Shown here piece after piece: positions 36,322 to 45,492 of a stretch of DNA of 64,000 bases. Both the position numbers and the translations under genes were made by a program. The DNA comes from Granulicella pectinivorans (GTDB lineage: Bacteria > Acidobacteriota > Terriglobia > Terriglobales > Acidobacteriaceae): positions 3,968,001 to 4,032,000 of the forward strand of contig NZ_FOZL01000001.1 in NCBI RefSeq assembly GCF_900114625.1, given 5' to 3'. A model generated the notes under the pieces. The model had not been told where the DNA came from, made no database searches, and saw nothing but the letters and a program-made list of their open reading frames with translations. Within the stretch, counting starts at the first letter, position 1. Every line of letters starts with the position of its first letter.

Positions 36322-37734
36322 ATGTCCGAGCAAGAACAAAACGCAGCCAAGATGTGGTCAGGCCGCTTCCGCGAGCCCCTCAACACAACCTTCGAAGAGT
36401 GGCAGCGCTCCTTCCCCTTCGACTGGCGTCTCCTCCCACAAGAAGTAGCCGCGAGCAAAGCCCACGCCCGCGCCATCGCCGCCGCCGGCATCCTCACCGA
36501 GACCGAGCTCATCACCATGCTCGAAGGCCTCGACAAAGTCCTCGCCACCGTCGAACTCGACGGCCCCAAGGTAGTAGCCTCCGCACCCAACGCCGAGGAT
36601 ATCCACCACTTCACCGAGCTCGAACTCACCAAGCACATCGGCAACCTCGCCCTCAAGCTCCACACCGGCCGCAGCCGCAACGAGCAGATCGCGACCGACA
36701 TGCGCCTCTTCGTGCGCGATGCCATCGACGCGACCGTCATCGCCCTCAAAGACTGGGCCCTCGCCCTCATCGAGCTAGCCGAAGCCTCCGGCGAGTCCGT
36801 CATCCCCAGCTACACCCACCTCCAGCGCGCCGAGCCCGTCCTCGTAGCCCACTGGCTACAGGCCTACGTCAGCATGATCGAGCGCGACTTAAGCCGTTTG
36901 ACCGATGCCCGCAAGAGAATGAACCTCTGCCCCCTCGGCTCCGGAGCCGTCGCCGGTGCGACCCTCGCCCTCGACCGCACCATCGCCGCCAAGGCCCTCG
37001 GCTTCGACGCCCCCACGCCCAACAGCATGGACGCCACCAGCGACCGCGACTTCATGCTCGACTTCACGCAAACCCTGTCCACATTGGGCATCCACATCTC
37101 GCGCTTCGCCGAAGAGCTCACTCTCTACTCCACCGCCGAGTTCGGCTTCCTCGATCTCCCCGAGGCCTTCTCCACCGGCTCCAGCGCCATGCCCCAGAAG
37201 AAGAACCCCGACCTCACCGAGCTCATCCGCGGCAAATCGGGCCGTCTCCTCGGAGCCGCAACCACTCTCTCCATGCTCATCAAGGGCCTTCCCCTCGCCT
37301 ACAACAAGGACCTCCAGGAAGGCCAGCAGCCCATCTTCGACGCAGCCGATACCATCGCCGGCATCCTCTCCGTCCTGCCCGCCTTCACCCGCTCCCTCAA
37401 GTTCCGCGCCACCCCCATGCAGACCGCCGCCACCACCGGCTATCTCAACGCCATGGCCGCCGCCACCTATCTCTCGAACAAAGGCATCCCCTTCCGCAAG
37501 GCCCACGAGATCATCGGCAACGCCGTCCGCCTCGGCCTCGAATCCGGCCGCGAGCTCAACGACATCCCCCTCTCCGAACTTCAGTCTCTCTCCGAAGCCT
37601 TCGCCGAAGACTTCTACGCCGCCATCACCCTCGAGGCCACCCTCGACTGCCACGACGTCATCGGTGGGACCTCTCGCCCGCGCGTAAAACAGGCCCTCCA
37701 GGATGCAAGAAAAAGGCTGTCGGGGATAAACTAA
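36322..37734 (+). CDS. argH: Argininosuccinate lyase
   Basis: 470 residues. Final step of arginine synthesis, releasing fumarate. MWSGRFREPLNTTFEEWQ opening, HTGRSRNEQIATDMRL, catalytic histidine loop PSYTHLQRAEPV, and the fumarase/lyase signature GSSAMPQKKNPD with the catalytic serine loop. C-terminal helices end in CHDVIGGTSRPRVKQAL. It sits 110 bp after argF and directly before a GNAT gene. argG is not in the window. Confidence 0.95.
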   Translation: MSEQEQNAAKMWSGRFREPLNTTFEEWQRSFPFDWRLLPQEVAASKAHARAIAAAGILTETELITMLEGLDKVLATVELDGPKVVASAPNAEDIHHFTELELTKHIGNLALKLHTGRSRNEQIATDMRLFVRDAIDATVIALKDWALALIELAEASGESVIPSYTHLQRAEPVLVAHWLQAYVSMIERDLSRLTDARKRMNLCPLGSGAVAGATLALDRTIAAKALGFDAPTPNSMDATSDRDFMLDFTQTLSTLGIHISRFAEELTLYSTAEFGFLDLPEAFSTGSSAMPQKKNPDLTELIRGKSGRLLGAATTLSMLIKGLPLAYNKDLQEGQQPIFDAADTIAGILSVLPAFTRSLKFRATPMQTAATTGYLNAMAAATYLSNKGIPFRKAHEIIGNAVRLGLESGRELNDIPLSELQSLSEAFAEDFYAAITLEATLDCHDVIGGTSRPRVKQALQDARKRLSGIN

Positions 37735-37738
37735 ATTG

Positions 37739-38371
37739 ATGGCGTCCTTCACCCCTCTGCAGCCCGTCAGCGACTCGACCAGCTCCTCGCGCACCCGCGT
37801 GGGCGGCGCCGTCGTGCGCAACGCCAAGCTCCAGGACGCCGTCAACATCTTCGAGCTCGTCAACTCCCTCTCGCACGACGGAACCCTCCTCCGCCGCAAC
37901 TACGCGGAGATATGCGAGAACGTCCGCGACTTCCACATCGCCGAATCCGCAGCCGGCGTCTTCCTCGGCTGCGGAGCCCTGCACCTCTACGGCCCCCACC
38001 TCGCCGAGGTCCGCTCCATCGTCGTCAAACCCGAAGCCAAGGGCCAGGGCGCCGGCGGCAAGCTCCTACGCGCTCTTCTGGAAGAAGCCGAAGAACAAGG
38101 CGTCACCGCGGTCTGCCTCTTCACCCGCATCCCCGACTTCTTCTTCCACTTCGGCTTCCGCGTAGCCGACCGCACCAGCATCCCCGACAAGATCTACAAA
38201 GACTGCCAGAACTGCCCCCGCCTCTACGCCTGCGACGAGGTCACCATGGTCCGCGGCCCTCTCCCCAAGGTAGCCGTCCTCGGCCCCCCACGCCTCCGCC
38301 AGGACGAACTCGTCAAGCTCCAGACCACATCCCTCGCCCCGCACCCCGTCCCGCCCAGCACAAATCGCTAG
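37739..38371 (+). CDS. GNAT acetyltransferase, candidate short N-acetylglutamate synthase
   Basis: 210 residues. GNAT fold at about 25-180: VVRNAKLQDAVNIFELVNSL, acetyl-CoA loop VRSIVVKPEAKGQGAGGKLL, and FTRIPDFFFHFGFRVADR. A CQNCPRLYACDEVTMV segment resembles the GNAT part of bacterial ArgA/ArgHA proteins. It follows the argH stop by 4 nt (ATG 37739; TTG 37736 possible), so it is co-transcribed. In ArgH-A fusions this domain is joined to argH. The operon otherwise lacks both argA and argJ, so it probably makes N-acetylglutamate from glutamate and acetyl-CoA. The proline-rich tail (about 185-210) is dispensable-looking. Confidence 0.8.
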   Translation: MASFTPLQPVSDSTSSSRTRVGGAVVRNAKLQDAVNIFELVNSLSHDGTLLRRNYAEICENVRDFHIAESAAGVFLGCGALHLYGPHLAEVRSIVVKPEAKGQGAGGKLLRALLEEAEEQGVTAVCLFTRIPDFFFHFGFRVADRTSIPDKIYKDCQNCPRLYACDEVTMVRGPLPKVAVLGPPRLRQDELVKLQTTSLAPHPVPPSTNR

Positions 38372-38389
38372 AGCCACAAATGCGGGTGC

Positions 38390-38418
38390 CCCACATCTCG
38401 ATTTTGAGATGTGGGTTT
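38390..38418 (+). terminator. Rho-independent terminator after the argH-GNAT unit
   Basis: 10-bp stem CCCACATCTC / GAGATGTGGG, loop GATTTT, then TTTCT. It lies 19 bp past the GNAT stop. Confidence 0.82.
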
Positions 38419-38461
38419 CTCCTATGCCGCCGAGCTCTGAATAGCCCATCCTCGCTGCAAC

Positions 38462-38989
38462 CTAAATCCGCTCGCTGATCCCAAACGGAACACCGCTTTC
38501 AGGTTTGCGCATCGCCTCCACCCGCAACCCCTCCATCATCTCCGCCAGGGCCTGCGTCGTCAGTCCGCCGTACGAACCCGCCATCCCCGCATCGAACCCC
38601 GCCAACGCTCGATTCAGTTTACGAACCCCGGCCTTACCCTCGTAAGTCGGTGCAAAGTTCCATGCCACCATCTTGTTGTGGCGGATCTTCATCACGCCAA
38701 ACGTCTCCACATCCGACCACAGGACGGTATGAGCCCGAAACAAACTACACACCGTAAACGACGCTTTCTCCAGCCGCAGATACCCAGCCCGAGGGTGAAG
38801 ATTGACGGCAAAAACGATCACTCCCAACCCAAAAAACGCAGCGCAGAAATACCCCATACCTTGGCCGTCTCGCGCCATCCACACACCCGCTGTCGCAAAC
38901 GCCGCACACACCAAAAGCATCAATGAAGTTCGCACCGGACTCATCCGCAATACCAGCGGCAACTGATCGAACGTCGGTACGGCCTTCAT
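38462..38989 (-). CDS. Two-TM membrane protein with PH-like domain (STM3941-like)
   Basis: 175 residues. Two adjacent hydrophobic helices (SLMLLVCAAFATAGVWMA and YFCAAFFGLGVIVFAVNL) follow a 20-residue N-terminal segment. The soluble part, VCSLFRAHTVLWSDVETFGV onward, looks like a bacterial PH-type beta fold with a C-terminal helix (TTQALAEMMEGLRVEAM). Function unknown. Isolated leftward gene. Confidence 0.65.
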   Translation of the reverse strand: MKAVPTFDQLPLVLRMSPVRTSLMLLVCAAFATAGVWMARDGQGMGYFCAAFFGLGVIVFAVNLHPRAGYLRLEKASFTVCSLFRAHTVLWSDVETFGVMKIRHNKMVAWNFAPTYEGKAGVRKLNRALAGFDAGMAGSYGGLTTQALAEMMEGLRVEAMRKPESGVPFGISERI

Positions 38990-39054
38990 CGCACCTCTCC
39001 TGGCGCGTCCGGCCCACGTCGGCAGAAAGGACTCGCAACAAAATCAGCTACAAA

Positions 39055-39834
39055 TTATGAAACATGATAGTACCCGGCTCGTTCCATCAGGGCCACCTCA
39101 GTCCCAAACAGCCCACCCAGCTTTTCCTCCGTCAGCAGTTCGCTCTTCGGTCCATCCCCCACGATCCGCCCTTCCCGCATCATCAAGATCCGATCGATCT
39201 CCGGAATAATATCCGGCAGATGGTGCGTAATCAGGATGATCGTCGTCCCCTGCCCCGCCAGCTTCCGCATCAACTGCTGCAACTCCTTCTGCGCAAAAAG
39301 ATCCAGCGCATTCGAAGGCTCATCCAGCAGCAGCGTCCCCGACGAAGCCACCAGCGCACGCCCGATCATCACGCGCCTCTGCTGCCCTGCCGACATCGCC
39401 CCGACCTCCTTCTTCACCAGCGAAGTCGCATCCACTAACTTCAAAACCTCATCCGCCCGATCCTCCATCTCCGACGTCACCCGCAGATTCGGCCACAGGG
39501 TCGAACTTGAAAAGAACCCAGTCAACACCGCATCCCGTCCCGTGGTGGTCAGCATAGGCTTCCCCGGCAGTTCGGCCGAAACCACCCCCAGACGCTTCTT
39601 CAACTCCGTCAAATCCCACCGCTCCCGGCCGAAGATCCTCACCCTCGTCTCTGGCCGCACCAGCGGATAGCACTCACACGTCATCGTCTTGATCAACGTG
39701 GACTTCCCGCATCCGTTCGGGCCAAGAATGGCTATATGTTCGCCCGGATGCACGGTCAGGTTGACATCATGCAGCACGGTGCTCTCACCGCGTGCCACGT
39801 TCACATGAGACAGTTCCAGAAACGGAGACGACAT
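39055..39834 (-). CDS. ABC transporter ATP-binding protein
   Basis: 259 residues from ATG 39834. Walker A GPNGCGKSTLIK (about 37-48), Q-loop near VSAELPGKP, signature MSAGQQRRVMIGRAL (a variant of LSGGQ), Walker B LLLDEPSNALD, and H-loop ITHHLPDI. The MSAGQ signature and CECYPLVRPE insert resemble ModF-like ATPases. No permease or binding protein is adjacent, so it may act with distant partners. Divergent from the MFS gene with only 31 bp between starts. Confidence 0.87.
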   Translation of the reverse strand: MSSPFLELSHVNVARGESTVLHDVNLTVHPGEHIAILGPNGCGKSTLIKTMTCECYPLVRPETRVRIFGRERWDLTELKKRLGVVSAELPGKPMLTTTGRDAVLTGFFSSSTLWPNLRVTSEMEDRADEVLKLVDATSLVKKEVGAMSAGQQRRVMIGRALVASSGTLLLDEPSNALDLFAQKELQQLMRKLAGQGTTIILITHHLPDIIPEIDRILMMREGRIVGDGPKSELLTEEKLGGLFGTEVALMERAGYYHVS

Positions 39835-39865
39835 ACAGACAGAATATCGTGTCATCCTTAAATCA

Positions 39866-41128
39866 ATGGCCATCCCCACCATTGGAACAACATCCTATCC
39901 AAGATTCTGGTTCGCGCGCATCTGTTCCACGATCTCCTTCCAGATGGCCGCCGTCGCCATCGGCTGGCAGGTCTACGCGCTCACTCACAGCACCTTCGCC
40001 CTGGGTATGGTTGGCCTCGCGCAGTTCCTGCCGATGCTCTGCCTCACACTCATCGTCGGCCATACCGCCGACCGCTTCAACCGCAAGACGATCATCTCCA
40101 TCTGCCAGATCGTGGAAGCGACGACCATGGCGACCCTCGCCCTCGCCAGCTTCCTCCATCGTCTGCATCCCGCAGGCATCTTCGTCGCCGTCTCCCTCCT
40201 CGGAGCCGCGCGAGCCTTCGAAAGCCCCTCCACGCAAGCCCTAGTTCCCACCCTCGTCGATGAGTCCCTCGTGCCCCGAGCCATCGCCCTCTCCGCCTCC
40301 GCGAATCAGACCGCAAGCATCGTCGGCCCCGCTCTGGGTGGCCTTCTCTACGCTCTCGGAGCACCCATCCCCTACACCCTGTGCGCAGTCTTGTTCGCAA
40401 CCGCCTCCATCCTCTCCTCCACCATCCGCAGCCGGCGGATCACGCCCCCCAAAACGCCCGTCTCCGCCGCCTCCCTGTTCTCCGGCATCCACTACATTCG
40501 CGCCCGCAAAAACATCCTGGGCGCCATCTCGCTCGATCTCTTCGTGGTCCTCCTCGGCGGAGCCACCGCGCTCCTTCCCGCCTATGCCCGGGACATCCTG
40601 CATACCGGCCCATGGGGCCTCGGCCTCCTGCGGCTCGCTCCCGCGGTCGGCGCCCTCGCGACCTCCCTCTACCTCGGCCGTCACCCCATCCACACCCACG
40701 CGGGCCGCAAAATGTTCATCGCCGTCATCGTCTTCGGCATGGCGACCGTGGTCTTCGCCCTCTCCCGCAACGTGCTCCTGTCGATGGGTGTCCTCTGCGT
40801 CCTCGGTTGCGCCGATGTCGTCTCCGTCGTGGTCCGCTCCTCCCTCGTCCAGTTGGAGACGCCCGACGATATGCGTGGCCGTGTCTCCGCCGTGAACTCC
40901 CTCTTTATCGGCACCTCCAACCAGCTCGGCGAGTTCGAATCCGGCGTAACCGCCTCCTGGTTTGGCATCATCCCCGCCACCATTCTCGGCGGGCTCGGCA
41001 GCATCGTCATCGCCCTGGTCTGGATGCGCCTCTTTCCGGGCCTCCGCAAGCTGGAAAGCCTCTCTCCGAACGCCACCAAACTCGATACACCCGATGTTGA
41101 CCCCATCGAATCGCCCCAGCCTCTCTAG
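39866..41128 (+). CDS. MFS transporter (EntS/MFS_3 type)
   Basis: 420 residues, twelve predicted helices. N-terminal half FWFARICSTISFQMAAVAIG, GHTADRFNRKTIISICQIVE (motif A loop) and ARAFESPSTQALVPTLVDES, characteristic of the MFS_3/enterobactin exporter group. The second half begins after SLFSGIHYIRARKNILGAIS. Likely an exporter of a small molecule; substrate unknown. Start ATG with weak SD. Confidence 0.87.
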   Translation: MAIPTIGTTSYPRFWFARICSTISFQMAAVAIGWQVYALTHSTFALGMVGLAQFLPMLCLTLIVGHTADRFNRKTIISICQIVEATTMATLALASFLHRLHPAGIFVAVSLLGAARAFESPSTQALVPTLVDESLVPRAIALSASANQTASIVGPALGGLLYALGAPIPYTLCAVLFATASILSSTIRSRRITPPKTPVSAASLFSGIHYIRARKNILGAISLDLFVVLLGGATALLPAYARDILHTGPWGLGLLRLAPAVGALATSLYLGRHPIHTHAGRKMFIAVIVFGMATVVFALSRNVLLSMGVLCVLGCADVVSVVVRSSLVQLETPDDMRGRVSAVNSLFIGTSNQLGEFESGVTASWFGIIPATILGGLGSIVIALVWMRLFPGLRKLESLSPNATKLDTPDVDPIESPQPL

Positions 41129-41141
41129 GCTGATTCGATTC
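41108..41141 (+). terminator. Probable terminator after the MFS gene
   Basis: GAATCG and AGCCT arms pair with AGGCT and CGATTC around a CTCT loop, with a 4x4 internal bulge, overlapping the stop codon. A CTCTCCTT tail follows. Confidence 0.45.
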
Positions 41142-41203
41142 CTCTCCTTACGGCACGCAGAGGCCTTTCCTGCGTCATACAACGGAGACAGGAGAGCGCC
41201 TCA

Positions 41204-42901
41204 TTGAACGTTCAGAAGAACAGCGGCACCTCGGAAAGCCGGAAGGACGACACCTTGTCTTCTCCGGGGAGTTCCGTGCCCACCGAGACACGGTGGCCGC
41301 GCCGCATCTTCACGTCCGGATACGACACCCCGGCCGTCTGGCCGCTCGTCGTCTACCTCTTCAGCGGCCTGGTGGGTACGGCGTCCGCGATAACGCTGGC
41401 AGGATGGTTCGGGCACAGGACAGAGCTCACCATGCCCATGATCGGCCCCATGCGCTGGTCGGCGGCAGTCTGCTTCATCGCGCTCTCTCTGGTCGTCCTG
41501 CTACGCCATCTGCGCCGGTCAGGTCAGCTTCTCACGCGAGTGGGAGACATCCTGTGCCTGGTCCCGCTCGCCTTCGCAGTCATGAGTATTCTGGCTCTGC
41601 TCTTTCAGTCGACCCCCGGAATTCCCCACGCCATCTTCGTCAAACTCGCAGGACTGGCCGCTCAATACGGCCTCCTCCACGTGGAGACGCCGTGGCGGAT
41701 GTCGATGGGCAGCAGCGTAGGCATCGGATTCCTGGCCTTCTCGCTCCTCATGCTCGACCGTCTGCGCAGGTTGAGCACGGCACTCCAGTCCATTGGACTG
41801 ATGCTGGCCCTCTCCACGATCTCCGGGTTTCTCTTTCGCGCCCACGCCCTCTTCAACGCCCGTCTGCTGGACGCCATGTCGTTGCAGAGCGCGCTGTCCC
41901 TGCTTCTGCTCTTTGCAGCCGCCTTTGCCTGCCGCCCCACGCGGGAGCCAATGCGCTCTCTGTTTGCGCAGGAGCTGGGCATTGAAGCTCGCATCGAACT
42001 GCTGGTCGGCACATGGGCGCTCCCTCTGCTCATCGGCCTCTCCGTGTCGGACGGCATACGCAGGGGATGGTACGAACCCTCCTTCGCGCTCAGCCTCTTC
42101 GCCGTGGCGGTCATCGGCTTGCAGACGGTCCTGATCTGGCGCAGCGACCTCGCCCTCACCCAGCTCACCCGGAACAAGCAGAGGATGGAAGAGGTGCTCC
42201 GCAAGAACGAAAAGTTGGCGGTCGCCGGGCGTCTAGCCGCGAGTATCTCGCATGAGATCAACAATCCCCTCGAGTCGATCTCCAACCTGCTCTATCTCAT
42301 CCGCACCAGCGAGAGCATGGACGAACAGCACACCTACGCGGACCTCGCCACCGAAGAGCTGCGGCGCGTCACGCAGATCACCACCCAGACCCTCAGCTTC
42401 TACCGGGAAAACACGGCTCCGGTGTTGTCCGATATCACGCCCATTCTGGCGTCCTCCGTCCAGCTCCTGCGCGGCAAGATCAGCTCCAAGGGCGTGGACG
42501 TGATCGAGGAGTACTACCCCCCGCTACCCGCGATCGTCTGCTCCGCCGGCGAACTGCGGCAGGTCCTCGTGAACCTGATCTCGAACGCGCTCGATGCCAC
42601 CCCGCGTGGTGGCCGGATCGTCGTACGAGCCGCCCTGTCCAAAGCCTGGACGCGCGCCGGTCGCAGCGTCATCCGCATCGCCGTCTCGGACACCGGCTGC
42701 GGCATGCCTCCCAACGTCCTGGCCCGGGTCTTCGAGCCCTTCTTCACCACCAAGGAAAAAACCGGCAACGGACTCGGCCTGTGGGTCGCCGCCGACCTCA
42801 TCGAGAAGCACGGCGGCTGGATGAAGGTAAAAAGCTGCACCAACGATCGTCACCACGGAACGACCTTCCAGCTCGTCCTCCCCGTCGGCAGCACGGATTA
42901 G
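41204..42901 (+). CDS. Membrane sensor histidine kinase
   Basis: 565 residues. About seven to eight membrane helices in residues 40-310 form an integral sensor module. Then a HisKA dimerisation helix with the phospho-histidine in ASISHEINNPLESISNLL (about 347-364). The ATPase domain has N box NLISNALDATPRGG, G1 DTGCGMP, F box FEPFFTTKEK, and G2 GNGLGLWVAADL. TTG start is supported by AGGAGAG 8 nt upstream. No response regulator is adjacent, so it is an orphan kinase. Stimulus unknown. Confidence 0.88.
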   Translation: MNVQKNSGTSESRKDDTLSSPGSSVPTETRWPRRIFTSGYDTPAVWPLVVYLFSGLVGTASAITLAGWFGHRTELTMPMIGPMRWSAAVCFIALSLVVLLRHLRRSGQLLTRVGDILCLVPLAFAVMSILALLFQSTPGIPHAIFVKLAGLAAQYGLLHVETPWRMSMGSSVGIGFLAFSLLMLDRLRRLSTALQSIGLMLALSTISGFLFRAHALFNARLLDAMSLQSALSLLLLFAAAFACRPTREPMRSLFAQELGIEARIELLVGTWALPLLIGLSVSDGIRRGWYEPSFALSLFAVAVIGLQTVLIWRSDLALTQLTRNKQRMEEVLRKNEKLAVAGRLAASISHEINNPLESISNLLYLIRTSESMDEQHTYADLATEELRRVTQITTQTLSFYRENTAPVLSDITPILASSVQLLRGKISSKGVDVIEEYYPPLPAIVCSAGELRQVLVNLISNALDATPRGGRIVVRAALSKAWTRAGRSVIRIAVSDTGCGMPPNVLARVFEPFFTTKEKTGNGLGLWVAADLIEKHGGWMKVKSCTNDRHHGTTFQLVLPVGSTD

Positions 42902-43217
42902 CAACCCACCCGAGTCCGGCCGCCCAGCGTCTCACTCCGGCAGAAGGTGTACCGTCGTTCACCATCCCTCTGCCCACAAAATCCATGCATGAACCCACGT
43001 TTTACCGTCCCGACAACTACAGGTAAAACCCAAAGAAACCCGAAGAAACACCCATAAAAACCTGAAATCCACCACAAAACCCCACAAACCCAAAAGTTGA
43101 TTGTTTTCAATCACATAGAGGCGTGTTTAAAGAGCAACTTTGTGTGGTGAGATCGACACAAAGCCCAGAAAGGGGGCGCAATGAGAGAAAGCTTATTAGC
43201 CAGGCCTCTTTGCCCTT
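42902..43217. other. Gene-free stretch with AC-only run and small hairpins
   Basis: 316 bp without a supported gene. Between 43020 and 43095 the + strand is almost only A and C, so the other strand is G/T-rich with five GGG runs. GTTTTACC (42999-43006) pairs with GGTAAAAC (43022-43029). TGATTG/CAATCA (43098-43113) forms a tight hairpin. No TTATCCACA-type DnaA box was seen. Confidence 0.6.
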
Positions 43218-44186
43218 TTAAGGGATCAGCAGGACCTTGCCGGTGGTCTTGCGGCCCTCTAGGGCTCGGTGGGCTTCGGCGGCGTCGGCCAGGGGGTAGC
43301 TGTACTCCATGCGCAGCTTGAGAGCACCCTCGTCGATCCAGCCCAGAACGTCCGCGGCGCGCCATTCCAGATACTTTCTGGGGCCGATGTAGTCCTTCAG
43401 GGTGGGCCTGGTGACGAAGAGCGATCCCATCTGCGACAGACGGATCAGGTCGAACGGGGGCACGGCACCGCTGGATGCGCCATAAAGCACCATCATGCCA
43501 AGAGGCGCGAGGCACTTTAGCGACTGCTCGAAGGTGGTCTTGCCCACCGAATCGTAGACCACCGGCACGCCAACACCCTCGGTGATGCGCCGCACCGCAA
43601 CCTCGAAAGGCTCCTGGTTGTAGAAGATCACCTCATCCGCGCCCGCTGCGCGCGAGAGCTCGGCCTTCTCCTCGGTGGAGACGGTCGTGATCACCCATGC
43701 GCCCAGCCGCTTCGCCATCTGGGTGAGCAAAAGGCCAACACCGCCCGCACCGGCGTGGACCAACACCGTGTCGCCTGCGTGAATCACATACGTCGTTTGT
43801 GCGAGATAGTGAGCGGTCATGCCCTGCAGCATCGCCGCGGCTGCCTGCTGCGAACTCAACCCGTCAGGCACATGCACGAGTCGGTCGGCGGGCGCGACGG
43901 CGTACTCCGCGTAGGTGCCTGGAACGCCGCACCACGCCACCTTGTCGCCTACCTTCACGGTCGTGACCTCGGAGCCGACCTCCTCCACGATACCGGCAGC
44001 CTCCTGCCCAAGCGTATAGGGCAGTGGAGCGGGATAACGTCCCTCGCGGAAGTACGTGTCGATAAAGTTGACCCCGCAGGCCTCAATCTTGATCAGCGCT
44101 TCCTTCGGCCCTGGAGCAGGTACTGGGACATCCACCAGACGCAGAACCTCTGGCCCACCCGTCTCAAACATCTGAATCGCCTTCAT
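43218..44186 (-). CDS. Quinone oxidoreductase (zinc-independent MDR family)
   Basis: 322 residues. MKAIQMFETGGPEVLRLVDV start, substrate loop YFREGRYPAPLPYTLGQEAAG, and the NADPH Rossmann motif VLVHAGAGGVGLLLTQMAKRLGA at about 140. VPVVYDSVGKTTFEQSL and C-terminal RALEGRKTTGKVLLIP are typical of NADPH:quinone reductase QOR. The zinc ligands of alcohol dehydrogenases are absent. ATG 44186 has AGAGGG upstream. Downstream gene in a leftward pair with the glycosyltransferase, but an inverted repeat separates them. Confidence 0.9.
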   Translation of the reverse strand: MKAIQMFETGGPEVLRLVDVPVPAPGPKEALIKIEACGVNFIDTYFREGRYPAPLPYTLGQEAAGIVEEVGSEVTTVKVGDKVAWCGVPGTYAEYAVAPADRLVHVPDGLSSQQAAAAMLQGMTAHYLAQTTYVIHAGDTVLVHAGAGGVGLLLTQMAKRLGAWVITTVSTEEKAELSRAAGADEVIFYNQEPFEVAVRRITEGVGVPVVYDSVGKTTFEQSLKCLAPLGMMVLYGASSGAVPPFDLIRLSQMGSLFVTRPTLKDYIGPRKYLEWRAADVLGWIDEGALKLRMEYSYPLADAAEAHRALEGRKTTGKVLLIP

Positions 44187-44203
44187 CGCACCCTCTGGAA
44201 GTG

Positions 44204-44270
44204 GTAAGTTGCCAGTTCTAAGTTCTAGGGAAAATGGATTCGCACCTAGAACGTACAACTTAGAACTTAC
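44204..44270. repeat. Imperfect 26-bp inverted repeat
   Basis: Arms 44204-44229 and 44245-44270 match at 21 of 26 positions, with a 15-nt loop. Arms are built from AAGTTCTA-type units. It lies 8 bp after the glycosyltransferase stop and may be a terminator or a small dispersed repeat. Confidence 0.6.
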
Positions 44271-44277
44271 AACGATC

Positions 44278-45255
44278 TCAAAGGTGCATGCTCTCTTCGT
44301 TTGACCGCAGCCGCAGAATCCGGTCCACGGCGTAGGGAGCCCGGTGGTTCGCCGTGTGGAAGTGCCTTACCTGGAGCTCTCCCAACAGGCCGATTCCAAG
44401 CATCTGAATTCCCCCCAGAATCAGGACTGCCGCGAGCACAAGCAGAGGCCCGTGCTCTCCGCCGACAGCTTGATGCGTGATCAGCTTCAGCAGGATCATC
44501 CACGCGCCGATCGCGCCGCCCGAGAGCATGCCGACCGCACCGATCCAGCCGAAGAAGTGGAGCGGGCGGGTCATGTAGCGGAGCAGGAAGCGGATGGTGA
44601 GCAGGTCGAAGAAGACCCGGAACGTTCGCGAGATACCGTAGTGGCTCTTGCCCGCCACCCGCTGCGGGTTCGAGATGGGAATCTCGCAGATGCTTGCGCC
44701 GTACCAGCTTGCCAGCGCGGGAATGAAGCGATGCATCTCGCCATAGAGCGGAATGTTCTGGATCACCTCGCGGCGATAGGCCTTGAAGGTAGTGCCGAAG
44801 TCGTGAATCGCGACGCCGGAGAAGGCGGCCATGATCTTGTTCGCGAGCATCGAGGGGATGCGCCGCATCATGAGGTTGTCCCCACGCTGCGCACGCCATC
44901 CGCTGACGACGTCGTAGCCTTCTTCTAGCTTGGCGAGGAAGTTGGGAATCTCGGAGGGATCGTGCTGCAGGTCGCCATCCATGGCAAGAATGCACTCGCC
45001 CTGCGCATGATCGAAGCCCGCGGCAAGGGCGGAGGTCTGCCCGAAGTTACGGCGCAGCTTGATGACCAGCACACGCGAGTCGACCGCGGCGATCTCTTCA
45101 AGCAGGCGGTACGTGCGGTCGCGGGAGCCGTCGTCGACAAAGACCAGCTCAAACGTCTCACCCACAAGCTCCATGACGTGCTTCACCCGGTCATAGAGCG
45201 CGGTCACGTTCTCTTCTTCGTTATGAAACGGCACGACGATGGAGTATTTCAGCAC
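44278..45255 (-). CDS. Family 2 glycosyltransferase, polyprenyl-phosphate type (GtrB/DPM-like) with two TM helices
   Basis: 325 residues. GT2 domain: LKYSIVVPFHNEEENV, FVFVDDGS-type VFVDDGSRDRTYRLLEE, NFGQTSALAAGFDHAQGE, DGDLQHDP (DXD), and GISRTFRVFFDLLTIRFL before the membrane part. Two C-terminal helices (FFGWIGAVGMLSGGAIGAWM, LVLAAVLILGGIQMLGIGLL). Such enzymes make undecaprenyl-phosphate sugars for lipid A or cell-surface glycan modification. Start is GTG 45255 with AAAGGGC just upstream; it begins at the family's conserved N-terminus. Confidence 0.88.
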   Translation of the reverse strand: MLKYSIVVPFHNEEENVTALYDRVKHVMELVGETFELVFVDDGSRDRTYRLLEEIAAVDSRVLVIKLRRNFGQTSALAAGFDHAQGECILAMDGDLQHDPSEIPNFLAKLEEGYDVVSGWRAQRGDNLMMRRIPSMLANKIMAAFSGVAIHDFGTTFKAYRREVIQNIPLYGEMHRFIPALASWYGASICEIPISNPQRVAGKSHYGISRTFRVFFDLLTIRFLLRYMTRPLHFFGWIGAVGMLSGGAIGAWMILLKLITHQAVGGEHGPLLVLAAVLILGGIQMLGIGLLGELQVRHFHTANHRAPYAVDRILRLRSNEESMHL

Positions 45256-45492
45256 GCCCTTTATGATACGCCCGGAGCAGCGACAGCCATGTGACAAACA
45301 ACGACAATCCTTCCGGACTTCCCAGGACGGACCAACCTTTGGTAGGGTCAAAGCAATCAGTAGAATTAACACTCCACCAGACAATCTCAGCCCACGCTGC
45401 TGGATCTATAGTTAAGTTTGGGTTGCACCATTTGCAGTGCGTTTTCCCATCTGTCGCCCACGGCAGGCTCGATACAAACCGAGGCCGTTTTT

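Noticed and set aside
42979..43026. Short frames in the A/C-rich gap (for example a 13-residue MHEPTFYRPDNYR)
   Set aside because: Too short, no SD, no conserved feature.
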